This document shows, in pieces, positions 54,140 to 64,000 of a DNA stretch of 64,000 bases. The notes below the pieces were generated by a model. That model was not told where the DNA came from. It made no database searches and saw only the letters and a list, made by a program, of their open reading frames with translations. This DNA is from Cololabis saira (lineage: Eukaryota > Chordata > Actinopteri > Beloniformes > Belonidae), in assembly GCF_033807715.1 (NCBI RefSeq), contig NC_084590.1, forward strand, positions 4,149,577-4,213,576, given 5' to 3'. Position 1 is the stretch's first letter. Every line of letters begins with the position of its first letter. Both the position numbers and the translations under genes were made by a program.

Positions 54140-54142
54140 TTA

Positions 54143-54313
54143 GACAGGTGGCTGGTAACCTAAAAGTTGGTGTGGAGCGAAACTGGACAGCCATTCACTC
54201 ACTCATCATAATAGCATGTTGTAGCTTGATATTTCACATTTTGGTCTTACAGTAATACAATTTGCTGCAAAAACAACATGAGTGATCACCTACTATCTAC
54301 CAGATAGCATGTT
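54143..54313. other. Spacer, nothing recognised
   Basis: Unique-looking sequence between two elements. Confidence 0.4.
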
Positions 54314-54317
54314 TTAA

Positions 54318-54881
54318 CCCTGGTTCTGTCTCTGGGTCAAGGAAGCAGGAAGAGAAGAAGGGAGGAAAAAAGGAAGGAAGGAAGGATGAAAAGAAGGAAA
54401 GAAAGAAGGAAGGAAGGGAGAAAAGAAGGAAGGAAGGAAGGAAGGAAGGAAGGAAGGAAGGAAGGAAGGAAGGAAGGAAGGAAGGAAGGAAGGAAGGAAG
54501 GAAGGAAGGAAGGAAGGAGGGAAGGGAGAAAAGAGGAAGGGAAGAAGGAAGGAGAGAGCAGGAGGAAGGAAGGAAGGAAGGGAAAAAAGAAGGAAGAAAG
54601 GAAGGAAGGAAGGAAGGAAACAAGGAAAGGAGGAAGGAAGGGAGAAAAGAGGAAGGGAAGAAGGAAGGAGAGAGCAGGAGGAAAGAAGGAAGGAAGGGAA
54701 GGAAGGAAGGAAGGAAGGAAGGAAGGAAGGAAGGAAGGAAGGAAGGAAGGAAGGAAGGAAGGAAGGAAGGAAGGAAGGAAGGAAGGAAGGAAGGAAAGAG
54801 GAAGGGGAGAAGGAAGGAGAGAGCAGGAGGAAAGAAGGAACAGGAGAATGAGGTCATTTTGACCCGAAGACAGTACCAGGG
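54318..54881. mobile_element. piggyBac-like MITE containing a GGAA array (564 bp)
   Basis: The ends CCCTGGTTCTGTCTCTGGGTC and GACCCGAAGACAGTACCAGGG are inverted repeats (about 18 of 21 positions), flanked by TTAA on both sides (54314-54317 and 54882-54885). A TTAA target with CCC-starting ends is the piggyBac pattern. Nearly the whole interior is a GGAA-type purine array with AGAGCAGGAGGAA interruptions repeated three times. No transposase is present; the long Lys/Glu/Gly and Ser/Phe/Leu/Pro frames are repeat artefacts. Confidence 0.85.
54364..54836. repeat. (GGAA)n-type array inside the piggyBac-like MITE
   Basis: Two long pure GGAA stretches (about 54424-54517 and 54680-54795) separated by mixed GGGA/GAAA blocks. 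Confidence 0.95.
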
Positions 54882-54885
54882 TTAA

Positions 54886-55148
54886 GAAGTCTTGAAGGAA
54901 CAATAAACAAACAAATAAAAACATACATGAACAGAACTGTGGACTGTCTGAACCTCGTGTGTGTTTTGTATTTAAAGGCGTTTCATCAGCCCCTTCTCTC
55001 CTGCTGCTGAGCAGTTGCTTTATATTCCCTCTGATTTGTTCCGTAATTCATGACACGTTGGAGCCAATAATGTTCACATGAGCCACTCTGACACTAGGAC
55101 TGCACCGCTGTTACAGGTCCTGTCCTGCAGAAACGCTTCACTTTCTGA
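54886..55148. other. No gene seen
   Basis: Unique-looking sequence; nothing recognised. Confidence 0.4.
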
Positions 55149-55156
55149 GTGATCAC

Positions 55157-55911
55157 CAGAGGTGGTAGTAACGAGTTACATTTACTCCATTACATTACTT
55201 GAGTAAGTTTTGGGAAATGTTGTACTTTTAGGAGTAGTTTTGAATCACTATACTTTTTACTTTTACTTGAGTAGATTTGTGAAGAAGAAACTGTTCCTCT
55301 TCCTCCACTACATTAGGCTACGTTGAGCTGTTACTTTTCTTTTATCCCTTTTATCCACGTACGTGTCAATCTCATGAATCACTGCGTGATTCTTTGGGAA
55401 AAATGTTAGTTTTTGCATGTTTGGTCACATTTACACAGACTCAAACACACACAGAGTTTCTATGAGTTCATGTTTGTTCTAGTTCTGCTGGTTAAAAAAG
55501 AAAAGTACAAAGGCTGGACATTTTGTGCTACTTGTGGTTAATTTATTTTTTTATTCTGTTATTATTTTATTTTTTAATTTTTTTATTTATTAAAGTACTT
55601 GAATTTACTTTAAGATTATTTTAATTTAAGCTAATTTTTATTTTTTATTAATTTTAATTTATTTTATTGGTGTAATTTTCCTGAAGATGATTATTTTGTA
55701 CTTTTGTCTGTTTGAATGGTTGTGTTATAAAAACAAATCAGACGTTACTCAACAGTTACTCAGTACTTGAGTAGTTTTTTCACCAAGTACTTTTTTACTT
55801 TTACTCAAGTCATTATTTGGATGACTACTTTTTACTTCTACTTGAGTCATATTATTCTGAAGTAACTGTACTTTTACTTGAGTACAGTTTTTGGCTCCTC
55901 TACCAGCTCTG
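55157..55911. mobile_element. hAT-type MITE, 755 bp (CAGAGGTGGTAGTAACGAG family)
   Basis: The ends CAGAGGTGGTAGTAACGAG and GGCTCCTCTACCAGCTCTG are inverted. The 8-mers GTGATCAC (55149-55156) and GTTTTCAC (55912-55919) match at 6 of 8. Both subterminal regions are packed with ACTTTTACTTGAGTA units. This is a widespread fish repeat type; no transposase is present. Confidence 0.8.
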
Positions 55912-55919
55912 GTTTTCAC

Positions 55920-56534
55920 TTTCATTCATGTCATTTGAAAACATGTTAAACTGTGCTCCAATAAAATCCAATAAAACATGATTAGCCTCATTCTGTGACT
56001 CTTTCTCACAAATGAGAAAAAAGAAACAATAGATCCCTGTCTGGGAGGATGTCTTTTTATTAATTTATTTATTCATTGATTCATTTATTCACTGCACATT
56101 TCTTCTGAGTATAATTCTTTAATTTTCATGATAATGGCCACATGGGATGGTGGATGCATTTTGATGACATATCTCCAGTGGAGATCCTTGGAGGGCTTAA
56201 CCCACCCATCAAAAAATAGCTGTGAAATCCAGCAAAATAATGGAAGGGTTGTGAGGAGAGGTGGGGGGCAGGAAGCATGGATTTGTGCAGCTGAGGCTTT
56301 GCATTCAAATGGATTGGTCTGTCTGGAGAGAAGGGACACCCCTCCACCTCCACCAGAACACCCAAGAGAGGGAACGGGAGACAAGGTGTTATCGGATCCA
56401 CGCAGCTCGAGCCCCGACTTGTTCCTGAATACAGAATGTGGCAGAGGACCAGAAAAGTGAGTTGTCTTTGTTTTGTCAAGTGTGCCACGGCAAAATGGTG
56501 GGGAGGCCCCTCCAGATGACCCCGCCCAAACACC

Positions 56535-56535
<1 letters not shown>
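55920..56535. other. No gene confirmed
   Basis: Unique-looking. Two overlapping minus-strand frames of 160-248 codons run through here, but their length comes from the adjoining CA and GCGT repeats and I recognise no domain. Confidence 0.35.

Positions 56536-56577
<42 letters not shown>
56536..56577. repeat. (CA)n microsatellite
   Basis: CA array of about 42 bp. Confidence 0.95.
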
Positions 56578-56579
<2 letters not shown>

Positions 56580-56668
56580 CGGCGAACTCGCCGGGATGAA
56601 GAGACCTGCTTGTTAAACCTGCTAATCATTCTTGTATAGAAACAAAGACACATTTTGGCTTTAGAATT

Positions 56669-56825
<157 letters not shown>

Positions 56826-57017
56826 ACAGGACACCAGGATGTCCACAGTACCTGAAGCAATGCATTTGCCATAACAATTTTGCAGTGACATGATTATGAA
56901 AAGAATGAAAATGCACAAAAAACGTGGTCACGGGAAGACAAACAGAAAAGGAAGACAAACATAAAAAATACATACAGAAACATTTCTGTATGTATTTTAT
57001 TTTTCACAAACACACAC

Positions 57018-57021
<4 letters not shown>

Positions 57022-57082
<61 letters not shown>
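57022..57082. repeat. (GA)n microsatellite
   Basis: GA array with one GAAA interruption. Confidence 0.95.
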
Positions 57083-57086
<4 letters not shown>

Positions 57087-57239
57087 AAAGCCCTATAATC
57101 ACTTCAACAAGTACTGCTAAATATTCATGAGCCTGAATGAAAACAGGCTCCTCTCTCTCTGTCTGTGCTGATCTTTGTCTCACAGACTTTACACACTGCT
57201 TGTACAAGTTGCAGTTGTTATTTCGTCATTGTGGTTTGC

Positions 57240-57440
57240 TATTTAATTTTAATTTTGATTTGATTTATTTTTGTACATGTAAAAAAAAAAGAAACAACAC
57301 TTCATGAGAAGTTTAAGGAAACAAAACAACTAAACAAAGAATGTCATCCTTTAAAACTTGCTATCTTGATTTACATGTGCCAAAAAGGGAGTAGGAAGAA
57401 GTGTAAACTTATTTAGCCCTACCCCCATTCACTGATCATT
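57240..57440 (+). mobile_element. LINE-tail-like fragment
   Basis: AAAAAGGGAGTAGGAAGAAG followed by GTGTAAACTTATTTAGCCC and TACCCCC resembles a fish LINE polymerase tail segment. It is short and the family is unknown. Confidence 0.4.
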
Positions 57441-57469
57441 TAACCTGTATTTATAAATATTCACACACT

Positions 57470-57473
<4 letters not shown>

Positions 57474-57553
<80 letters not shown>

Positions 57554-57560
57554 TGTATAT
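57474..57560. repeat. (TA)n then (TGTA)n microsatellite
   Basis: About 50 bp of TA followed by seven to eight TGTA units. Confidence 0.95.
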
Positions 57561-58377
57561 ATGTATATATACATACACCTGCACATACACATGCATACAT
57601 ACACATATAATTAGCTGCCCATTTCTGTACATAAATATACACAGATACATTAATATTAATATGTAATGTAAGAAAAGGGAAGGTGAGGGGAGCAAAGCAA
57701 TCCCAGGTGGTACTTATTGCTGGACTTTAAAATGATCTTTTTTTGTCTCCCATAAATGATTTTTGCATATACATTCAAAGGACTGTAGTCTTTGGCCACA
57801 CCCACAACTTAAGTTATAATATAAATCCTAATTTTGTTTTTATGGTTTTTCTTCTCTTTTTTAAACATCAAGGAGGATTTCTGTGTTGAAATTAATAATG
57901 TATATATACATATTTAAAATATTGACAAAAAAATGCAGAACAATATACAGGCAATCATAAACCAATGCAATATAGCAAAAAATCAGGATATGTTTACGTT
58001 TTCCCAGTTTGAATTCATTTCTTGGGTCAGGCTGAGAAAAAAATCCCCAAAATATAACAAAATTAATTAAAAAAAAATGTATAACCTAAACACCATTTGT
58101 CGATGCTTTTTTGCCAGCTGTAAATATAAGGGATTTAAATGGATTAGAAGGGATTCAATTTTTACAATTCCTGACAACTTTGAAGAATGGATGTGCCAGA
58201 ATAGAAAAAAATGGTTTCATTTAATGAGCTCTCAATTTCAGAATTAACTCTGTATTTATTGTCTACAATCTTTGTGATTGGAGAACACAGAGATGAAAGT
58301 CAGCTGGAACTGTTAGACTTTCTGCAAAACAATGCTCGTGCAGAATACAGTTCCAGTAAGAGAAGTAAGCAGCTGCC
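57561..58377. other. AT-rich sequence, no gene seen
   Basis: No coding or repeat motif recognised. Confidence 0.4.
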
Positions 58378-58381
58378 TTAA

Positions 58382-58721
58382 AGGAGCATGAGGCAGGATT
58401 GAGGCAGGATTTATGAAAAAAATTCGTAAACGTTTTAAGTTTTCTAGTAATAATGTCAGATGAAGCGTTCCAAACCCAAAAGAGTGAGCCCTCTAGCGTA
58501 TCTCTCCGTTGCCTTGAACAGGCTGTGTGCTGCAAAATGTGCTGCAATTGTGACCGGAATTTCCCGCGCTGTCCTGCGGATGTGACGTCACATGACGCTG
58601 CATGCACGTTCTCCCCGTTCTCCCGTGCCGGCTTCACTGTTGGCTGCAGTACCCCCGACGGCCGTCGTGGTGAAGGGTGGCGCTAGAGAGTCTCATTTCT
58701 TAAAAGGAGCCTCATGCTCCT
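58382..58721. mobile_element. TTAA-flanked MITE, Kolobok-like, copy 2 (340 bp)
   Basis: The ends match copy 1 at 4053-4391 and the flanks are TTAA (58378-58381 and 58722-58725). Orientation is opposite: the GGCGCTAGAGAGTCTCATTT block is near the right end here and near the left end in copy 1. Both copies share GACGTCACATGACGCTGCATG-type interior text, and the similar length suggests little decay. Confidence 0.88.
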
Positions 58722-58725
58722 TTAA

Positions 58726-58992
58726 CAAAAACAGTTGTGCATCCTCTGGGATGGGATATTTAGTGTCGGCACAAGAACATCTGCTGCATCAACCTGAGCA
58801 GGACACAAGGACAACTGTGCTGTTCCTGTGCACTGTGCTTAGGTTAAAACATAATAATTAGATTTTTTGATAGAAATTCTTCATTCAGTCACATCACTCT
58901 ACAAACATTGAACACAAACATTATCGAAAAATAGTGAGTGAAAAGGCACAGACAGAAGCAAAGTGCTTATATTAATGCCTGTCCTACATACA
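58726..58992. other. No gene seen
   Basis: Unique-looking sequence; nothing recognised. Confidence 0.4.
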
Positions 58993-59485
58993 ACGCTTTT
59001 GACTGAGAAAAGTAATGCACATCGTTGCAGAATGGAGACGCACATTTTGATGTATAACACGCACGTCAGGGTTTGGGCCGCATTAACTGCCGAAGGAATG
59101 GCATAAATTACGCCAGAATTACGCGATTAATTCAAAATGTTCAAAATAGCAGACTTCCTGTTGGGTTTGGGCCATGGCGCCAAAACACTTTTCTTTAAGT
59201 TGCGACATGATACAGGTGTGTACCGATTTTCGTGCATGTACGTCAAACCGTATTGTTGGGCTTGAGGCACAAAGTTTTTTAGGGGGCGCTGTTGAGCCGT
59301 TAGGCCACGCCCATTAATGCAAACCATTAAATATCACATTTTTCGCCAGGCCTGGCTTGGTGCAAAATTTGGTCACTTTTGGGGAACGTTTAGGGGGAAA
59401 AAAGGCCTTCCTTTCGTCAGAATAAAGAAAGAAAGAATTCCTACAGATACAATAGGGCCTTCACACTGTAAGTGCTCGGGCCCTA
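58993..59485 (+). mobile_element. AGCTGC-family repeat, left-truncated copy e
   Basis: It starts inside the family at CAACGCTTTTGACTGAG and runs to the complete right end AGTGCTCGGGCCCTA. This is the opposite truncation to copies b and c. A 6-mer ATACAA occurs just outside both ends, which may be chance. Confidence 0.85.
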
Positions 59486-59489
59486 ATAA

Positions 59490-60262
59490 TACAATTGCAA
59501 ATACAATGTGATTACATGATTTAACTCAATGCACGATGACAAGTTCGATACAAGATAAATTTACATTAAAAAAAAGAAAATTATTAAATAATACAGAATG
59601 CAAAAAGAACAAACAAACAACAAAAACTTTACAATGTTAAGTAGATTTTAAGATTCTTTTTAAAAGTTAATTTGTTGTATATGCAGCAGAGGTTTTGAGG
59701 CAGGTTATTCCACAAAGTCACTGATCTATAAATAAAAGATCTCTAAAGAGGATTGGTCCTTGGAATTGGTCATTTGAGCTGACTGGAACCTCTAGTGTTA
59801 TAATTATGAACAGTATACCTAAAAACAATCTGGTCATTTATAAACACTGGGGTTTTCGCACAAGGACGAAATAAAACAATAGAACTGTGATTTTTTTTCT
59901 CTATTTTCACTGTAAAATGTTCCTTTCTGCTGAAGAATCTCATTGCACCAAATCATGCACAGTTATGTGGGCCTTGGTACTTCTCACTCTAGCAGGGTTT
60001 CAAACTTCTCCCTCAGCATGTGGTAGGAAACACCTGAAACGTGCGTGTGTCCGGCTGCAGCACCGGTTCCAGGACACCCTCATCTTCTCTGCTGCCTACA
60101 ACCTTCTCCTCCTCATCAACACATCTAAAGCCAGAGCAGTTTTTAGTGATAGGTAGAAAAGATACCGCGTGAAGCCAAACATGCAACTCAAAAACATAAA
60201 AGTTCATATCTGCTGACCCCTTCCTGGAAAGCTTTTTAGTCACCTAGCAACTGGGGCTCTAC
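59490..60262. other. Possible worn LINE segment; no gene seen
   Basis: TTATTCCACAAAGTCACTGA, CCTAAAAACAATCTGGTCAT and similar text at 59640-59850 recall fish LINE tails, but no frame is readable. The part at 59880-60262 has nothing recognised. Confidence 0.3.
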
Positions 60263-60265
60263 TTG

Positions 60266-61409
60266 GACTACGTTTACATGCAGTCAAAATTCAGGTTATT
60301 GCTAATATTCCGGTTACTGAAACATTGGGAATATTCCGTTTACATGGTAATTAATCATTCAGGATATCTGGATCAAACCAGCGACGCGTGGAAAACGTCA
60401 TCACGCAATTCCCGTCATTTCTGCTTCTTATTCCTGTATCCAAATTCAAAACAAATGCTGCTTCGCGCAACTTTTCTCTCACCTTTTTTTAAATCTCGCT
60501 ATCCCGGTACTTTCTACCGTCTACAAATGCAGAAATGTTCATATCCTTCATTACATTTATAAAATGATTAGTCTCCTCCTCACTCCAAAAGTGTGGCGTG
60601 GTCTTGCGTTTCTCCGTGTTTATAAGAACTTCCTGGACTCAAAAGACCAGTGGTGCGTCCAAAATACTGTAGTAAAAAGTATATACTAAAAAGTATACTT
60701 AAATTTGGAACACTTTTGAGTAAATATCAGTAGTGTGCATTAATCCGTACGTACTATTAAGAGCGCACACGTCCCTTCCTGCCGTTGGGAGGAAGTGACG
60801 TGTCACAGCAGCAGTAGCAGCTCCGCTATTTCCCGTTTATTCTGGCCGAAACAAGATGACATTATATAATATTATTATATACGAATATTATAATATTAAT
60901 GTTATGTAATAATATTATTATACTTAATATTATACTTATGACATATACGTATCACTTAGCAACCAAACACCGCTGCATTGCATTGTGGGAAGTTTCTGCT
61001 CGGCAAGTGTCCATCAATCCACACTCATAAATTTCTCCGGAATATGTATGCATGGTGCCTACTATTGAGTACGTTCTAATGTTTCGGACGCACTAAAAAA
61101 TCTCACACACTCATTTTGCATACTAGTTAGGGTGGAAGTATGCGATTTCGGACGCAACTCAGGATTCCTTGTGAACAGAGCATGTGCAGAAAACAAATTC
61201 CTGTTCCGTTTGATGGGGATATTCTGTTTGGCATTTACATGACCCAATATTCAGGTTTTAAAAGGAGTAACCCAGGGCTCATATTCAGGTTTTTAAAAAC
61301 CCGAATATGAGCAAATTTGGGTTATTCAAAGGGGTTATTGGTGTTTACATGGCCGTGCAAATTGGGGTTATGGCCAATATTCGGGTTATTGATGCATGGA
61401 AACGCAGTC
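60266..61409. mobile_element. GACTACGTTTACATGCA MITE, copy 2, carrying an insertion
   Basis: The ends GACTACGTTTACATGCA and TGCATGGAAACGCAGTC match copy 1 at 18871-19632; the flanking triplets are TTG and ATG, two of three matching. The interior is collinear with copy 1 except for a gap near 60450 and the insertion at 60651-61159. Confidence 0.8.
60651..61159. mobile_element. TGCGTCC-ended MITE nested in copy 2 (509 bp)
   Basis: Comparison with copy 1 at 19372-19386 (AGACCAGGATTCC) shows the insertion exactly: CAG occurs on both sides (60648-60650 and 61160-61162). The inverted ends are GGTGCGTCCAAAAT and ATTTCGGACGCA. The inside includes a very AT-rich block at 60865-60945 and AAAGTATA-type units. 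No transposase is seen; the superfamily is unknown. Confidence 0.85.
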
Positions 61410-61686
61410 ATGGATGCAATTTGCATGTGTTCCCCGTTGCCCCTGAATTGTCCGAGTCAACATTTATGACCTGTCCCTGAAGTGAACACTAACTTCTCTA
61501 GTGTTCACTTCTATAGGACTTAAGTACATTTATATATTTTAAAAATCATTACCAGCAATGTTTAAAATGACTGTAGTTAGTGACAAGTATTTGTTTATAA
61601 TTAACTGCTGAACAGCAACATCCCACTGGACAACAAATACACCCATCTGATACAGATGTAACGCTTCACTTCCTTGGGATCTGACT
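61410..61686. other. No gene seen
   Basis: Unique-looking sequence; nothing recognised. Confidence 0.4.
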
Positions 61687-61687
61687 A

Positions 61688-62369
61688 AGGCCACGTTTAC
61701 ACGTAGCCGGGTATTTACAAAAATGCCCTCTACGTTTTGAAAAATTCCATCATTTACACAAGATCGTTTTCAAAATCTCTTAATTTACACGAACCCGCAT
61801 AAATAGCTGTTACGGTGCTATGAGCAGCCAAACCTACAGGGGGCAGTGTAACGAGAAGATAAAGTCATGCTAGCCAATCAGAATCCTGGAAAAAAACATC
61901 AACAAATGACACGTGTGAATCACGTGTGGTTACGTGTTAAATCGACGCCGTAGGCTCTGCGTTGGTGTAACGCGGAACCATAAATCAGCCTTGACTGCCA
62001 GTTACTTCCAAGACGGAACGAGAGTCTTTCGTTTGGAGTGACAGAGAAGTGGAGTATTTTAAATGTGACTTTAGAATATAAAACAAGTAAAATACATGAA
62101 AATATTGACGGTGTCCAAACAAATCGTAAACACAGGTCGCACACATGATGCTGGTGACGTTTCTGTCTCATAATGTGACGTTCTGAAGACTAAATCTCTG
62201 TTTCCCTCCGTTTACAAGCAAACGTGAAAACTGAGTTTTTGAAAATCTCCACTTTGGCTGGAGTTTTCAGAAATGATCGTTTTTGGTGAATATGAGCTTC
62301 ATTTTGGTGTAAACGAACGGCCAAAACGCATGAAAATGCCACCATTTTTGCTCCGTGTAAACGGGGCCT
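61688..62369. mobile_element. AGGCCACGTTTACAC MITE (682 bp)
   Basis: The inverted ends are AGGCCACGTTTACACG and CGTGTAAACGGGGCCT. Inside each end lie matching TTTTCAAAATCTC and GAAAATCTCCA type motifs. No clear target duplication. A piece of the PIF-like MITE family lies within at 61924-61997. Confidence 0.6.
61924..61997. mobile_element. PIF/Harbinger-like MITE scrap
   Basis: ACGTGTTAAATCGACGCCGT and GGAACCATAAATCAGCCTT match the ends of the mini-MITE at 48254-48376. The left terminus is missing. Confidence 0.65.
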
Positions 62370-63593
62370 CACTGCACGTTCACTACAATCTCCACCTGCA
62401 CCACAGTACAACTTGTATGGGTGTTAACATCAATGCAGAAGAATGGTTTAGCCTTGTCTTATCTCCTTGTCTTATCTTATCTTAAACTCACATGACTCAT
62501 GCTGGAAAACTAAACCAAGTTACCCAAAACAAGCTAAAACAAATGCCACGGTTGCGGTAGTTCCTGGTGAGAAATTAAATTTGCTTTAACTACCAATCAA
62601 ACATGACAAAAATATTTTTGTAACCAGAACCTCAAATAGTTTTTTTTTCTTATGCAAATGTTTGCAATTACACTATAAAAGGTCACTTCCAGTTCAATCA
62701 ATTGTGCAATCAAAGTGTGAATTGAAATAATATGGTCATACACATAACCCGTTTTAAACCCACAGCTTTTTCAAACCTCATTGGACTTTTTCTTTCAGAG
62801 ATTTTTTTTTCAATATTCATGGCACCACTATATTGGTGAAACTGTAACACCCACATTGTGAACAGGCTGCCAGTTTTGTCTGCGTGTGTTTGTGGGCATG
62901 GTGGCCGGGGTGTGAATGTGTGTCAGATGGTTCAGCGGGTCGCCTGGCAGCCAGCGCCGAGGCTTTGCCCACACCCACGGGGAGCGAGCCACACATCAAC
63001 GCACCACCTCTACCCCATACAGGTCCTGCTCAGCCAACACTATCCACATTTACCATGATAAATGTGACATTTTTAGTTGCTATATAAGGCTTTTTTCATT
63101 ATGATGCCATACAGCTCTGCATGGCCGGGTACTGGTAGGAGGCATTTTGTTTTTTAGCTTCAGGCTGGTGGGTTATTTCACTGATTGTCACAGTGGTGCC
63201 ACGTCCAACTTCAGACATGTCATCTGGATGGAACATGAAATTGAGAGGACAGACTTAATGATAATAAAGAGTGTGTGCTTGCCAGAGCAAGGATAAAAAC
63301 TTTCTAAGAAACTGACAATAGTGCTTGTGTTTGAAAAAGCCCAGCAGTACCAAAATCAGATATTTATTTTCTCTCAGCATCATAACTGTGTCTGATTAAG
63401 GCTCTTTTTATATGCTTTTCTCTGGTTTCTTGTCACGTGGCCAACAAAAACAGTTGTCACTCTGCTACAGGGTTTAAACTAGAGTTTACTATGTATTACA
63501 TTAGTGCCAGTGCAAATAATGATTTAAAACTGAGTCACAAGAGGTCAGAAGATTTAAAAAGAAAAAAAAATAAATAAAAAACTCACTGTTTGT
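62370..63593. other. No gene confirmed
   Basis: A TCTTATCTTATCTTA tail at about 62460-62485 could be the end of a Rex1-like LINE. A GC-rich stretch at 62880-63030 has overlapping open frames with no recognisable motif. The rest is AT-rich. Confidence 0.35.
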
Positions 63594-63745
63594 ATGTATA
63601 TATGTACTGTATGTATGTGTATGCGTATGTATGCGTATATATATGTGTATAGCGTATATATATGTGTATATATTAAATATAGTAATAATGCACATATATA
63701 TGCCTTAGGTTTTTACCAGCATGGTATCAACCATTAATGTATGTG
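63594..63745. repeat. Inverted copy of 51215-51338
   Basis: TATGTATGTGTATGCGTATG, ATATATATGCCTTAGGTTTT and ACCAGCATGGTATCAACCAT are the reverse complement of the 51.2-kb block. Confidence 0.8.
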
Positions 63746-64000
63746 CAGACAAGGTAAGAAAGAAAATTCAAAAAAAAAGAAGAAGATTTAAAAAGTATTA
63801 TGTCTGTTTTATCAGTACAATTTTGGCATTTAAAGATGCAAAGTTCTGTCAGCATTATGTTAGCGTATGTTATAGCTGATGCAGATTTTCATCCATTTCA
63901 GGCTTTTCTCTCCCGCTCTCTTTCCCTCTCTTCGTCCACCTCCTCCCCCTCCATCGCTCTGCCCCTTCTCTACAGTAAGCCCTTTAATCTCTCCCGCTGA
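63746..64000. other. No gene confirmed; pyrimidine-rich end
   Basis: A TC-rich tract (63895-63975) ends in CTCTACAGTAAGCCC, which would fit a splice acceptor just before the window ends. Nothing downstream is available to test it. Confidence 0.25.

Noticed and set aside
54297..54924. Frames of 158-195 codons in the second GGAA array
   Set aside because: Same artefact; no non-repeat protein sequence outside the array.

Overview
The window looks like non-coding nuclear DNA from a ray-finned fish, most likely a teleost. The evidence is the mix of repeats: Rex1-like and L2/CR1-like LINE fragments, tRNA-derived SINEs, many short hAT, PIF/Harbinger-like, piggyBac-like, Kolobok-like and Tc1/mariner-like DNA elements, and very long CA/GT, TA, GGAA and GAAA microsatellites. 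No host protein-coding gene, rRNA, tRNA gene or CRISPR array can be supported. Every protein-like stretch I recognise is a broken transposon or retrotransposon protein. The species cannot be named from the sequence alone.

Layout. 0-8 kb: a hAT MITE (1984-2456), an L2-type LINE end, a mariner-like inverted repeat holding a TTAA-flanked insert (3907-4585), a complete copy of a dispersed repeat called here the AGCTGC family (5452-6322), and a hAT MITE with a perfect 8-bp target duplication (6485-7101). 8-17 kb: microsatellites, a PIF-like MITE carrying a perfect 30-bp palindrome, and a degenerate L2/CR1-type LINE with ORF1 and the ORF2 endonuclease, interrupted by another LINE tail; a second LINE RT fragment follows. 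17-31 kb: a PIF-like element nested in a tandem-repeat foldback, a 762-bp MITE, a SINE, AGCTGC copies, a hAT keeping only the two ends of its transposase, a Rex1-like LINE and an antisense LINE ORF1. 31-45 kb: a long low-information stretch, then a THAP-finger remnant, a ZBED5-type hAT fragment, a 1.28-kb TA-flanked DDE transposon, Tc1 fragments, two abutting hAT elements and a candidate solo LTR. 45-64 kb: an AGCTGC copy split by a 914-bp hAT, a three-level nest (47458-48976), LINE and Penelope-like fragments, a piggyBac-like MITE with a GGAA array inside, and a MITE whose insertion can be read against an empty paralogous site at 19.4 kb.

There is no operon or pathway here. What ties the window together is successive insertion, so relative ages can be read from the nesting. 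I found no convincing new multi-gene system. The most useful observations are structural: simple repeats carried inside a MITE, two hAT insertions at almost the same 8-bp target, long direct repeats around one AGCTGC copy, an empty-site comparison within the window, and several perfect palindromes. Superfamily calls rest on terminal repeats, target duplications and remembered protein motifs; none was checked against a database.
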